NCBI GenBank assembly: GCA_020205615.1
Contig: CM035160.1
Coordinates: forward strand, 11,135,821 to 11,199,820
DNA length: 64,000 nucleotides
From: Panax quinquefolius
Lineage: Eukaryota; Streptophyta; Magnoliopsida; Apiales; Araliaceae
Direction: 5' to 3'
Under the pieces are notes generated by a model, which saw nothing but the letters and a program-made list of their open reading frames with translations, did not search any database and was not told where the DNA came from. The position numbers and the translations under genes were made by a program. This document shows positions 1-11,640 of the stretch, one piece after another (within the stretch, counting starts at the first letter, position 1; the number at the start of each line of letters is the position of its first letter).

Positions 1-1386
1 TTAACTTACCCGTGATAATTTTATTCGTGTTCCTCGTCACGAGAAAAAAATGCTCTCTCTAAACTACCGCTTTGGTTTGTCCGGGATGCCTTTGGTGCCT
101 CCATCCTAGTTGAATTTGTCTTCTAGAAACGACAAAATCGAGCTAAGTGACCTTCTCCACAATTATAACATGCTTTGATCGGCATGGTGCGCCTTTGACC
201 GATGTGTCCCTCTCCTCCGCATTTGAAGCATATAATAGTGGTCCTTCTCCTTCCTTAACAACAAAAAGTGTCTTTGGTCCGACGCTTTCCATCATTGTTG
301 AATCTCCTTTTCTTGAAATGTCCATTCTTATTATTTTGGCCTCGATTACCACCGGGTGGTTACCATATCCGCCCGCTGATTCCTCCACGCTTGTTGTCAC
401 CGCTCAATGACTACTCTCACCGGTATTATAATTTTGCTTTACCGCTTCTTTTAGTTACGTTGACTCGTTATCGCTACCCACTAATCGAGCCCTATTTACA
501 ACATCTCGAATAAAAACATAGTTTATGAGAAATAAGATGTTGACGTATCTCTAGCTTCAAACCTCTTAAAACATTCGCTACCATTCTCTCTTCATTATCC
601 ACCAAGTGGGACGAAACCGTGATAACTCCGCAAATTTTGCCTCGTATCATGACACTATCATATTGTTTTGTTCCAACTTGATAAACTCCACCTCCTTCAT
701 GTGGCGAATACTTTCAGAAAGTATTTGTCGTTGAATGCCTCTCGAACTTCTCCCAAGATATCTTCAAGACAAGAGTCGAGTACGCTTTTACCGATTCCCA
801 CCAAAGAATCGCCTCTCCGCAAGAATATAAAGGCGCTAAAGGAACCTTTGCTCTCTGAGCATCCCAAGACATCAAATATCTTGGTAATCATGTTTATCCA
901 TGCTTCCGCCGTAAGTGGTTTTGCTCTACCTTAAACTCCTAAGTGGTCCCACCTTGAATTGTTTAATGCGTGATACCGAGAGTTTTCCGTGTTTCCACCC
1001 CACGCTTTTGGACGTGAGTCGCTTTACCGATGTCGCATGAATTCTAAAACCTTTAAACGCATCGCGTCGCTCATTCAATCGATCAAGGTGTTGTTGTTTA
1101 CAGGAGGATTATCGCCATCCTATTGCACATTGTCCTCGATTATCGATCCGGGAGAATCAACACCTGTGCTCCATTGCTATTCTCAACATTCTCGGATGCC
1201 ATTTTCAAACACCGCCACAAAATAAGGGTTAATCGACATTAAACATATTATCACTATACTCGATCGACCAATCAAATACCAAATAAACTTAGGTAGGTCA
1301 TACTAACGAAGGTATTCCCCTCCTCTCCTCCTAGTACTATTCTCACATCTTAGCCAGGATCATATCCCTAAGCTCGATACCAACCG
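1..1386 (-). pseudogene. Ty3/gypsy chromovirus gag remnant, runs off left edge
   Basis: Read on the minus strand this is the gag part of a retroelement whose 5' LTR lies at 1387-3702. Around 697-891 a gag-like block ends in FNDKYF, the usual motif after the capsid core of plant chromoviruses. At about 122-172 a degenerate CCHC zinc knuckle reads CYNCGEGHLARFC. The spacing between the second Cys and the His is one residue short of the C-X2-C-X4-H-X4-C standard. Several frame changes break the reading frame, so this is a dead copy. Pol would lie to the left, outside the window. Confidence 0.75.
1366..1385 (-). other. Primer binding site (iMet tRNA type)
   Basis: The minus strand next to the LTR end reads TTGGTATCGAGCTTAGG, close to the TGGTATCAGAGC core complementary to the initiator-Met tRNA 3' end. 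It fixes the orientation (minus) and shows that 1387-3702 is the 5' LTR. Confidence 0.75.
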
Positions 1387-3702
1387 TGACGCCTCCAAAA
1401 TTAGGTATACGCCACCCATCTTGGGTCGCCACTTACATGGTACATAAATTCAAATACAACTTACTAATATAATCTGCCGTGGTACAATACTTACATAAAC
1501 CGTGAGTTTGAATACAAATATTGTTCACTAGATATTATACAAACTCAAAAGGAGTCCTCATTACAACTATTATCACACTATTTCACGTAATAAATGAGGA
1601 CTACTATTGCTATCCTCCTCGACCATTACTCCGCTCCCCGACTCGTCTCCAAATATGTTCTCATTTCCCAAGAGAATAAAGAAAGAAAGGGTGAGCTCAA
1701 CTAGCCCAAGAAGAAATATTATGACTAAGATAATGCGTAATAAATTATCATTAGCCTTCAACAAAGTTAAACCGATAAAATACAATAGACAACCAGCTTT
1801 AATCATAATGAATACGCAATCCATTAAAAGAGTCAAGTAGAAAATAAAGTCTACTCGCCTTTTAGGTTTTAAAAGGTTTTCATCAATTTTTTTATCGCGA
1901 GACTCACTTTTAATAAATAAACCACCACATCTAATCATCCCCTGCATTACTACTTGGCCAAGGATTTTCATCAAATTATCAATGGTCATGATTATACCAA
2001 TCACCCCGGTCATAATCATACCAAAAACTATCCATCACCGCATTAAAGCCAATCGAGGACTTTTATCACATCATTTATAACAAGCCACGATTATACCGAA
2101 TGATCCCTCGGTCATAATCATACTAAGTTCATCTACGCACGTAAGCCAAAGATAACATAATATAACATGAGGATGATGACAATGACATAATAATTCAATA
2201 AAACAAGTTCAAGAATTAATTTATCTAGGAATTATTAACGCCAAAATTGTTAACAAGATACTGCTTTTGTAGAGTAAAATTCAAGAATGATCGTAAGAAT
2301 ATTTCCATGAAAAGATATCGGATGAAGCGCAAATATCAAGGATATTCCACTAATTTCATGGAGTATAAAGTCAAAGTTTTAACCAACCGGGTATAATAAA
2401 GAATGGAATAACAAAAGAAATCACCACGCATGCGGATTGATGTATAGACAAAGTTATTCCAATGTAATAATAATAACTAACCAGTCGTGAAATTCACACC
2501 AAGGGATGATCCAATGTAATAATAAATGCCAATAATAAACAATGGAACCAGTGTCCTGTAAAACACACGCATGTGATATTCCAATGTAATAATAAAGAAT
2601 GGAATAATGTAAGAAGAAGATCACCAAGTATAGGGGATTCCATGATACAAAGTTATTCCAATGTAATAAATAAGAATGGAATAATATAAGGATTTCACCA
2701 AGTATACTAGATGTCAGCCGTATAATAGTTATGTATAGGTATGCCACTTTTACAAAAGTTATTCCAATGTAATAATAATGAATGGAATAATGTGTTCTCT
2801 TCATGAATAAGAAAGAATAACACCCTTCATCGTACAACAAATAATATTCCTACCTTAGAAGAACCAATATTGGAAAAGTGAAGTAGCGGTATACTTTTCT
2901 TCTTTCTCTCTATAGTTTCTCTCTCTAGAGTTTCAATGAATTCGTAAGAAAATAATGAAGGAATGAGCTTCTATTTATAGAAAATAGAATGCATAAGAAT
3001 TAATCCATGAATCGGTTCAGATTGATTTACTTTAATCTGACGGTCCATATTTAAAGCAAAATCTTTTAAATAAAATATAATATATTCTATTTATATAAAA
3101 ACATTTTACTATGCAAACACTATGCAACACTATGCAAAACACTACTAAAAACACTATGATAATAAAATATAATATATTCTATTTATGTAATAACTTATTA
3201 AAGTATTCGCTTTTATATAAAAAGATGTTTCGCTTTTATTACGCTAATAATACGAATAAAACAAAACGCCATTATCGCTATAATAATTCATATTATTAAT
3301 CGACAATAATGGAATCAAACCGAGTGACTTCACATAAAGATCAATAATCAATACCGCATACTACTATGCAACCACACGACATCATCGTATTTTTACTACC
3401 GAGTAGTTCAACAAAGATCCACCAGAAAACTTCCACCGTTATTTCAATAAAATATTTTTGTCATTTTTTTCAATCCGACAATAATTTCGCTAGGGGTCCA
3501 CCAATGATTGAGCTCATTGCATATTAATATTCCCTCGCTAAACCGAATATTCCCCACCAATCGAATATAATATAACCACTGCATACTTTGTAAAATTTAT
3601 AAATACTACCCACAACTATAATATTATCTCAAATTCACACCATAATATTAAAAATTATTTCACAAAATTTAAATCATTATCGATAAAATCTGGGGTCTCA
3701 CA
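1387..3702 (-). mobile_element. 5' LTR of chromovirus, family 1
   Basis: In minus orientation the LTR starts TGTGAGACCCC (right end at 3702) and ends near GGCGTCA (1387). It shares its terminal block (a GTATAC-containing stretch followed by the GGCGCC end) with the LTRs at 7944-10463 and 28843-31470. Inside, 2453-2830 holds several ~60 bp subrepeats based on ATTCCAATGTAATAATAA. A TATA-like box lies near 2970 on the minus strand. Confidence 0.8.
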
Positions 3703-5145
3703 CCAAATTTTCTTTATAAGCATCAAATGTGATAAATTAACATCTTAAATACTTAATACTTGCCTTGTGGTGACACAACAAACTCATATTAAATATTTAA
3801 TACTCTATTAATTTTATCATGCTAGAAGGCTGACGCTCGATATTCCAAATATCTTTGAACGCTTAGGACTTAATATAAAAATTGAGGGTTTGTTATTAAA
3901 TTGTCTCATCTTGTTTAATACGCATTTATTATATATATATATAAATACGTCATATATTAATGAACATGCAAGACATGTTTGCATAATATATAATATATAT
4001 AGTATAAGCATGCACATATGTAATACTATATTCTACCCGGATTGATTATGGACTTTTATTCTAGTTTGGTTCACTAGAGCCACCAAGTGAACCAAAAGGT
4101 CAAACCCTAGGGGTGCAGGAAATTAATATTTAAATATAACTATTACATTTAATTCCTGCTCCATTACAAATCTGGTCTTCACGTGTTCTTGCTTCCTCGA
4201 TCTCCAATTCTTCAAAATTAATTCTAACTATTCCTAAGACAAAACAATTTAAAATAAATAGAAACCTTGATCGCAAATAGGGAAGTACATAGAGGAGTTA
4301 GAATTTACATTAAGAAAAATTAGAGAAGACGAGGTACGCAGAATTCCCATTTAATAAAACCCATATATTCATGCATCCAACTAAAATAAAATCCAATCAC
4401 ATCGTCAATAAATTCATAATCAATCCCATTTATTATCATACATCATCACCATACGATCAATAAATAACATTCATATCATGAATAATAAACATTCAATATA
4501 TATATTGATATCATTTAATGGGCAAATTTAGTTAGATAAAATCTATTTTTTGAATCAAAATAAACTCCTTTATTTTAATCCAAATTTAAATCAAAATAAA
4601 ACTATTTTATTTTAATTTATCCAATTTTGAATAAAATAAACTATTTTATTTTAATCAAAATCTTTAATCAAAATAAACTCCTTTATTTTAATTAATTATG
4701 GAATCCAATTCCATGTAAAAAAAAATCTTTTATTAAGAAAACACGGATATTCTTTCCTATTCACAAATAAACTCCTTTATTTTGAATAATATAAAATCTT
4801 ATTTCATATCTAAATAAACTCCTTTATTTAAGGAAATTAGGATTCTCTTTCCTATTCACAAATAAACTCTTTTATTTTGAATAATATGAAATCTTATTTC
4901 ACATCTAAATAAACTCCTTTATTTAAGGAAACATATAATCCAATTTCAACTCCAATTAGTTATCATGGAATCCAATTCCAACTCTAATTAGTTAGCATGA
5001 AATTTAATTTTAAAATTAAAATACTTTTTTTATTTTAAAATTAAAATAAACCTTTTATTTTAAAATTAAAATAAATTCTTTATTTTAATTATAAAATTAT
5101 TAAAATATATATATATATATATATATTATAATAACCGTAAATATC

Positions 5146-5192
<47 letters not shown>

Positions 5193-5271
5193 CAAACCAT
5201 CATGAAACCACGTGACTTTATTAACCAACAAAAATCTATATATTATCATATAATATTAGTAATCATATTGG

Positions 5272-5349
<78 letters not shown>

Positions 5350-5612
5350 ACTTTGGTTCAAGGTAACTAATGAGCCATTTACCCTAATAGGAGTTAAAAT
5401 CATTATGGATGTGAGAATCTATCAGTGATAAAATCTATGTAATCCGCCTTTTTTTTCCGTGAATCACAAATAAGAAAATAAAAAATTCAAATTCATGATT
5501 TTTTTTTTTTTTTGTTTAAATTTTATATAATAAAATTATGCCCAATTAAATTGTTCTAAACACATATCAACATACATATTAAATTAAAATAATTAATAAT
5601 TCGCATAAAAGG
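3703..5612. repeat. AT-rich retroelement-derived tract with (TA)n arrays
   Basis: No gene is visible. At 4500-5040 a short imperfect repeat (AATAAACTCCTTTATTTTAA) recurs about ten times. Long (TA)n arrays lie at about 5103-5126, 5147-5188 and 5273-5345. By position it may be the leader of the minus-strand copia-like element whose LTR lies at 5638-7441, or part of another LTR; no coding domain was found to decide. Confidence 0.55.
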
Positions 5613-5625
5613 TTTGGCTCGATGC
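5613..5625 (-). other. Putative primer binding site of copia-like element
   Basis: The minus strand reads GGTGGCATCGAGCC a few bases past the LTR end, resembling the iMet-tRNA primer site TGGTATCAGAGC with substitutions. It supports a minus-oriented element with its 5' LTR to the right. Confidence 0.5.
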
Positions 5626-5637
5626 CACCGTTAGGTT

Positions 5638-7441
5638 TGTAATATTCAAGAACGCAATCAAATTGCACAAAAAAAAGCGGAACGTAAAATCGTAGTTTTA
5701 AAATTTTACAAACCATAAACCCAGATCACCCTTTATGCACAATTATTAATTAAACGAAAAGATAAAGAATAAAATCATACCTCAAGATCGAGCTTCCTCG
5801 TGTACAAGTTCACCTCCAAATCCTTTCGCGCTCAACTCAATCCACCGGGTTTGGTTCCTTCCTTTGATCAACGTTAGCCACCCAAGTGTTTGGCCTCAGT
5901 AAGTGATCCACCAAGGAAGAAGAAGGATTTAAGAAGATGGGTATTTGCTCAAACCCTAGTTTTCTATCTCTATAGAAAAGAACGTACTCTCCAACCATCG
6001 AATTATCACGTATATCCTCGATATCCGATATAAGACTCTCTTATAAAGATATCAAGTAACCCTATTTAAAATAAGGTATTTTTAATTAAACTCTTTTAAT
6101 TAAATGGGCTCTCTAATCTTATTAGGGATAATTAATTAAACTCCTTTAATTAATTTTCCTCCTAATCCTATTAGGAATAAAATGAGAGTACTTATATTAA
6201 ATTAATTCCTAAACTCTTTTAGAAATTAAAATAATAATAATTGTAATAATATTAATAAGACTCCTCTTATTAATTTATATTTAATATTTCTAAAATATTA
6301 AATAATAATATTAAGCTATTTAATTTATTCTATCACCATAGATTAAATTAAATATACATAACATATTATTACGATTATGCCATTAACTTCTTAAATAATT
6401 ATTCTTCCTTTTATGGTGTGACCCTTTAGGTTCTCCATATTAAACCTATTGTGAATAAATCAATTAGAACAATTTAATCTTATTTAAATAAATAAATTAA
6501 ACAATTAATTTATTTAAATAAATAATATTTATTCTACAATAGGGATAAGTTCTCCCTAACGATCAACGACTTTCCGGATAATATAGATTTCAACATTAAT
6601 CATAAAAGAACCTTTGAGTAAATAGTTACCGTACAATTCAATCCTTCCACCATACAATGTCCCAATTAAATATAAGACATACGGAATTACCGCAAGTCTT
6701 ATTTTATTTAATTATATGTATTTCGATCCTTAAATACACAACACCAAATAATGCAAATTAGAAACTCCTTTCTAATTTCATTCGCCTTGCCCAAGGACTA
6801 CCGGGTTGTCATTTATCTAATCACATAGGACATTTCTCTTCTTTAATAGAAGTGGTAGATTCTTTATCGATCATACATTATCTCCATGTATAACTCATTA
6901 TACCCAAGCATACCTTTTGATATACCCTAAGGGTCTTAAGGAATAAGTCAAAGTATAACTCATCATACACAAGATACTATAATGATCTCAAATCCAAGGA
7001 TCACTTGTACTACTATCACTACAGAATTCCTATCGACAGCAAGTAAAACTCCATTAGGTATTCCTTAGCGAGCCAATGCTCAAAGGAACTTATTCTCTAA
7101 TAAGCACCTACATACTTGCTTTTAGTGTCTCCACACAAATGATCATGAGATCAATCATCCTCATCCAACGAAAGAAGAACGTATGTACCAATCTATCCTG
7201 GATTCACTAATCCCCAATTTAGTAATCCAACGATTGGGAACTATTTTAGTTTTAAGCTTTCTAAGAATTTAGATCTCATTAGAATGATCATCATCATTAT
7301 TCTAAAAGCATTGCTTAAAACTATGGGTTTATCACATATTATAAAACAGTATCATGTAGATAATTAAAAGCCTTTAATAAATTAATACTTTTTATTAATA
7401 AATGAATAAGATTGTTACAAAGTATATGTTTTATCATCAAA
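5638..7441 (-). mobile_element. Copia-like LTR (about 1.8 kb)
   Basis: The block starts TGTAATATTC and ends ATCAAACA on the plus strand, giving TG...CA termini on both strands. In minus orientation it begins TGTTTGATGATAAAAC. It has no coding potential and is distinct from the other LTR families here. It abuts an unrelated LTR tail at 7442, so it inserted into or recombined with the element to its right. Assignment to copia is from general appearance and is tentative. Confidence 0.6.
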
Positions 7442-7541
7442 CATGATTGGCTTGTGTGCATACTACTTTCAGTTTCTATACCATATATTTGGCGACTCAA
7501 AATGGGTGTTGTATACCTATTTTGGGGGCGTCACAAAAACT
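7442..7541 (+). mobile_element. LTR tail fragment, family 1
   Basis: The segment carries GGCGACTCAAAATGGGTG, then GTATACCTATTTTGGGGGCG and TCAC, matching the 3' end of the family-1 LTRs (for example 31420-31470). It is joined directly to integrase/chromodomain sequence, not to a primer site. Confidence 0.6.
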
Positions 7542-7930
7542 CAATCCTCGATTCATCGGTCCATTTTTAATCCTCGATCGAATAGGAACTGTGGCCTATA
7601 GACTCGCTTTACCGCCAAGTATGTCTCGTGTTCATAACGTTTTTCACATATCCATGTTACGTAAATATGTGAAAGACCCGAACCACATTATCGAAGTTAG
7701 AGCCAATGAAATAGCGGAAGATTTGACGTATGAAGTGGTTCCCTGCTCAAATCTTGGATAAGAAGGAACATATTCTACGCCCCAAGGTTATACCTCAAGT
7801 CAAAGTTTTGTGGAGGAACCACGATGTTGAGGAAATGACTTGGGAGTTAGAATCAAATGAAATCAAGGTATCTTTACCTCTTCGACATACCAGTCGTGTA
7901 CGCACTCCTAATTTCGAGGGCTTAAATTTC
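7542..7930 (+). pseudogene. Ty3/gypsy integrase C-terminus and chromodomain remnant
   Basis: Two overlapping frames together encode the end of a chromovirus polyprotein. NPRFIGPFLILDRIGTVAYR and LPPSMSRVHNVFHISMLRKY are the integrase C-terminal (GPY/F) module. After a frameshift near 7755 comes a chromodomain with VLWRNHDVEEMTWELESNE. It lies directly upstream of a polypurine tract and the LTR at 7944. The rest of pol is missing, replaced by LTR sequence. Confidence 0.85.
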
Positions 7931-7943
7931 ATAAGAAAGGGGG
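7931..7943 (+). other. Polypurine tract
   Basis: ATAAGAAAGGGGG lies immediately before the LTR start, the expected plus-strand priming site of the element whose chromodomain precedes it. Confidence 0.6.
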
Positions 7944-10463
7944 TCAGTAAGACCCCAACTTTTATAAATAAAGATGAATTTTCTATAAATATTATTTTTG
8001 AATATTATGGAATAAATTTGATATAATGTTATAGTTGTGGGTAATATTTATAAATTTTGCAAAGTAAGCAAGTTGTTATAAAATATTCGTTTGGCTCGGG
8101 GAATATTCTTTTGTTTGGGAATATTCGTATTTATTTTACCAATCATTAGTGGACCCTATTAACGAAAAGTATTGTCGTAGTTAGAAAAGCGACAAAATTA
8201 TCTTTCTATAAAAATAACTACAGAGGTGTTACTATTAAAACCGTTGAACTACCCAGTAGTAAAAGTACATGAATAATGCCGTAGTTGTATAGTAGCACGA
8301 TATTGATTATTGATGCTTACGTGAGAAGTCACTCACTTACGCTCAATTATTGCTACAAGAATTGTCGATCATATCTCTTATATTATTGATTCAATTATTG
8401 TCACAAGATCATTTGTATAATATGTTATAGTATTAAATCAATAATTGAGACGACAAGTTATAAATGATTAATAATTATTGAAAGATTAAATATGTGTTGA
8501 TTAAAAATAAAATGATTTGTGGTAATATTTATTCAATCCTTGATGTATATAAAGAGTCCATATGAGACGTTTGTGGTAAGTTTGATTATTTTATGGGGGC
8601 CCCATATGTCATCATCTAAGAGTCTCTTCTTCTATAAGAATTACCTTCGTCAATAGTAATTACCTTTGTGAATAGTAATTACCTTCGTCAATAGTAATTA
8701 CCTTTACCGACGTCGAACCACTTGTCGCTTCACATTACAAAGCGCCGAACCACTTGTCGTTTCACATTACAGCGCCAAACCACTTTTCTTTTCACATCAC
8801 CAAATCGTCAAGCCACTCGCTTTTCACATGGCGGTGTGCTAAGCTAGAAATCTTCTATAAATAGAGGCCTAGTGCTTCATTATTTTCACTTTAATTCATT
8901 CAAGCTTATAGAGAGAGAAAGTATAGAGAATAAGAGAGAAAGAAGAAGAGTATTTTGTTACTACACTCATCGCAGATTCAATCTCCTACTAAAAGTAAGG
9001 GGTGTTATTCTTTCTTATTCACGAAGAGAACTCGTTGTTATTCCATTGCTTATTATTCATTGGAATAACTCAGATAATGGTTTACCCTATACTTGGTGAC
9101 ATTCTTCTATTATTCTCATTGGAACATCCTGTCATGTGTTTTACACCTTGACCCGTTCCGCCTTTTTATTATTATTCTATCGGAACATCTTCGTCATGTT
9201 TGTTTTACGCCGACCGGTTCCATTCTTTATTATTCATTTGAATATCCCGTCTCACATGCGCTTTTTACGCCGACCGGTTCCATTCTTTATTATTCTCGTT
9301 GGAATATCCTCGTCATATGCGCTTTTGTGGGACTTGGTTCCGTTATTTATTATTCTGGTGGAATAACTCGCCTGCAAGGCCTATCGCATGCACGGTGATT
9401 TCTTTTGTTATTCCATTCTTTATTATACCCAATTTGGTTAAAACTTTGACTTCTATACTCCATGAAATTAGTGGAATATCCTCGATATTTGCGCTTCATC
9501 CAAAGATCCTTTCATGGAAATATTCTTCTCAATATTCTTGAATTTTACTCTACAAAGCAAAGATCATGTCGATAGCTTTGATGTTATCGGTTCATAGATA
9601 AATTAATTCTTGAACTTGTTTTATCAATTCTTATATCATTGTCATCATCCTCATGTTTATATTATGTTGAAAGTCATCCGTGGCAGAAGTGCATAGATGG
9701 ACTTGGCGTGATTACGACTGAGAGACTATTCTAATTGTAATCATTAATCGTAATGTTACAAATGATGTGGTAAAAATCCTCGATGGCCGTAGTGCATTGA
9801 TAGACGATTGTTGGCATGATCACGACCATTAATGAATACACAAATATTCTCGGCCCGTAGTGTATGAATAATTGTGGTCGCGATACTAAAGAATATCCTC
9901 GGCCGTAGTGCGGGGGTGATTCGATGATGTGGAATATTTATTAAAGTTTAGTCTCAATATATAAAGATGAAAACCTTTTAAAATCATAAAAGATAGTAGA
10001 TTTTATTTTCTACTCACTCTTTTTAATGGATTCATTGGTTCCACCGTAGTTAAACTTGATGTTCATTATATTTTATCGCTTTAACACTGTTGTAGGCTAA
10101 TGATAATTTATTCTCGTATTATCTTAGTCATAATATTTCTTCTCGAAATAGTTGAGCTCACCCTTTCTTTCACCGTTTCTCTTCTGAAATGAGAATATAA
10201 ATTTGACGAGTCTGGGAACTGAGTAATGGTCCGCAGGATAAGATTAGTAGTCCTCACTATTCTCGTGAAATAAAGTGATAATAATTGTAATGAGGACTCT
10301 TTTTGAGTTTGTATGATCTCTAGTAGACAATATTTGTATTCAAACTCATAGTTTACGTCAGATTGCATACCTTACGCTTATATTAAGAAGTTGATTTAAA
10401 TTACATACTACGATCCGACTACCCAAGATGGGTGATGTATACCTAATTTTGGGAAGGCCGTCA
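7944..10463 (+). mobile_element. 3' LTR of chromovirus, family 1
   Basis: Plus-oriented LTR starting TCAGTAAGACCCC and ending near GGGAAGGCCGTCA. It matches 28843-31470 over its length. Internal features: ~18 bp repeats around AATTACCTTCGTCAATAGT (8640-8705), ~30 bp repeats around CGAACCACTTGTCG (8712-8830), a TATA box (TATAAATA, 8856-8863), five or six ~60 bp subrepeats (9060-9370), and GTAGTG-bearing repeats (9690-9915). Protein-like frames inside are translations of the subrepeats. Confidence 0.85.
8856..8863 (+). promoter_or_regulatory. LTR TATA box
   Basis: TATAAATA in CTTCTATAAATAGAGGCC is conserved at the matching position of the second copy (29795-29802), the likely start region of retroelement transcription. 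Confidence 0.6.
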
Positions 10464-11476
10464 AATGACTTAGTTATGAACCGTCGCCATATTAAAAAAA
10501 AAAAAATCGTACAATGATAGACATTTTGTGTACTTTCACATCGTGTATATACATTTTTTCATAATATTAATTATCTATAATACTCTTTACCATATACTTA
10601 TCTCATACTCTCTCTTTTCATTTGTAATATTTTTTCATGAGAGTTAATTTTAAAAATATTATAACTAATTATCTTAAATTATATAAAACGTCAAATAATT
10701 TGAAAAAAATAAAATTATCTTACGCCATATATAATACTAAGAATAATCCCGTATTCCCAAATCTAAGAATTGGTAAGATTTATCCCAAATTTTGAATCTA
10801 TCCAATGATTTATTGGGTGAAATAAAAATTCAAAATTAACAGATTTTGTTAGATATATATTATAGAATGGAGGGATTATATATTAATGAATAATATTGAT
10901 AGATACATATATGTCAATAATATTTAAATAAATTAAGGGGAAACAAAATAAAAAAGAGACCTGCCAGTACTACATAAATGAAAAAGAGAAAAACAGGCGA
11001 GATATTAATACAATAGAAAATGGAAAAAATTAGCACCTGACATATCACGTGACTTTGAAAACCGGAACAGAGGACGGCGCCATTATAAAGAAAGAGAGAG
11101 GAAACAGAGTCGTACCATATCATATTGTAGCCCAGCCCAGCAGCTGCTAATGGAATAATTCTTCTTCTAATAAACAACCACCGCAGTTCCCGCTGGCAAT
11201 GAAACAGCATCGGCAGCAGCCGTAGCCCATCTTCTTCTTCAACAGTTAAATTTTCCCAAAAAAATCGCCCATTTTCAAAAACATTCGAATCGGTTTATCG
11301 GACATTTGAATTTCCTAGTACTATCCAAAAATTCGCTCTTTCTGTCGGTAAGTTTTGGACTTGGCCCTTTACTCCTTATTAAATTTCACCGATTTCAGTT
11401 TAACGCGTTTCTTCTATTCTAATCTAAACTAGCTTGCATTTGCAGAGTCTTCACCAAGTTTTCTCTCTCTATATTT

Positions 11477-11518
<42 letters not shown>

Positions 11519-11640
11519 TGTACACCCGTTTAATCATTCTACTCTGTTTATTGTTCTTCCCCTTTTTTTAATTCTTTCCTCCATATGATTACTACCCGTC
11601 TGACCAGTTTACGAATTTGGGTTTATTTTGAATAGCTAAA
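10464..11640 (+). promoter_or_regulatory. Upstream region and leader of the pseudokinase gene
   Basis: AT-rich DNA without a coding frame. ATTATAAAG near 11083 is a possible TATA element. A good donor (GTAAGT at 11348) followed by acceptors before 11641 suggests an intron in the 5' untranslated leader. An (AT)n microsatellite lies at about 11484-11509. Transcript mapping would be needed to fix the start. Confidence 0.4.

Noticed and set aside
1573..2019. 148-codon minus-strand frame with hydrophobic segments
   Set aside because: It lies inside the family-1 LTR at a region that is noncoding in the other two LTR copies.
8640..8830. Short regularly spaced repeats resembling a CRISPR array
   Set aside because: Units are direct LTR subrepeats without unique spacers, and the DNA is plant nuclear.
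9093..9541. Overlapping frames with Phe/Ile/Tyr-rich repeats that look like membrane proteins
   Set aside because: They are translations of the ~60 bp LTR subrepeats; the same frames appear in the second LTR at 30020-30448, and none has a known domain.
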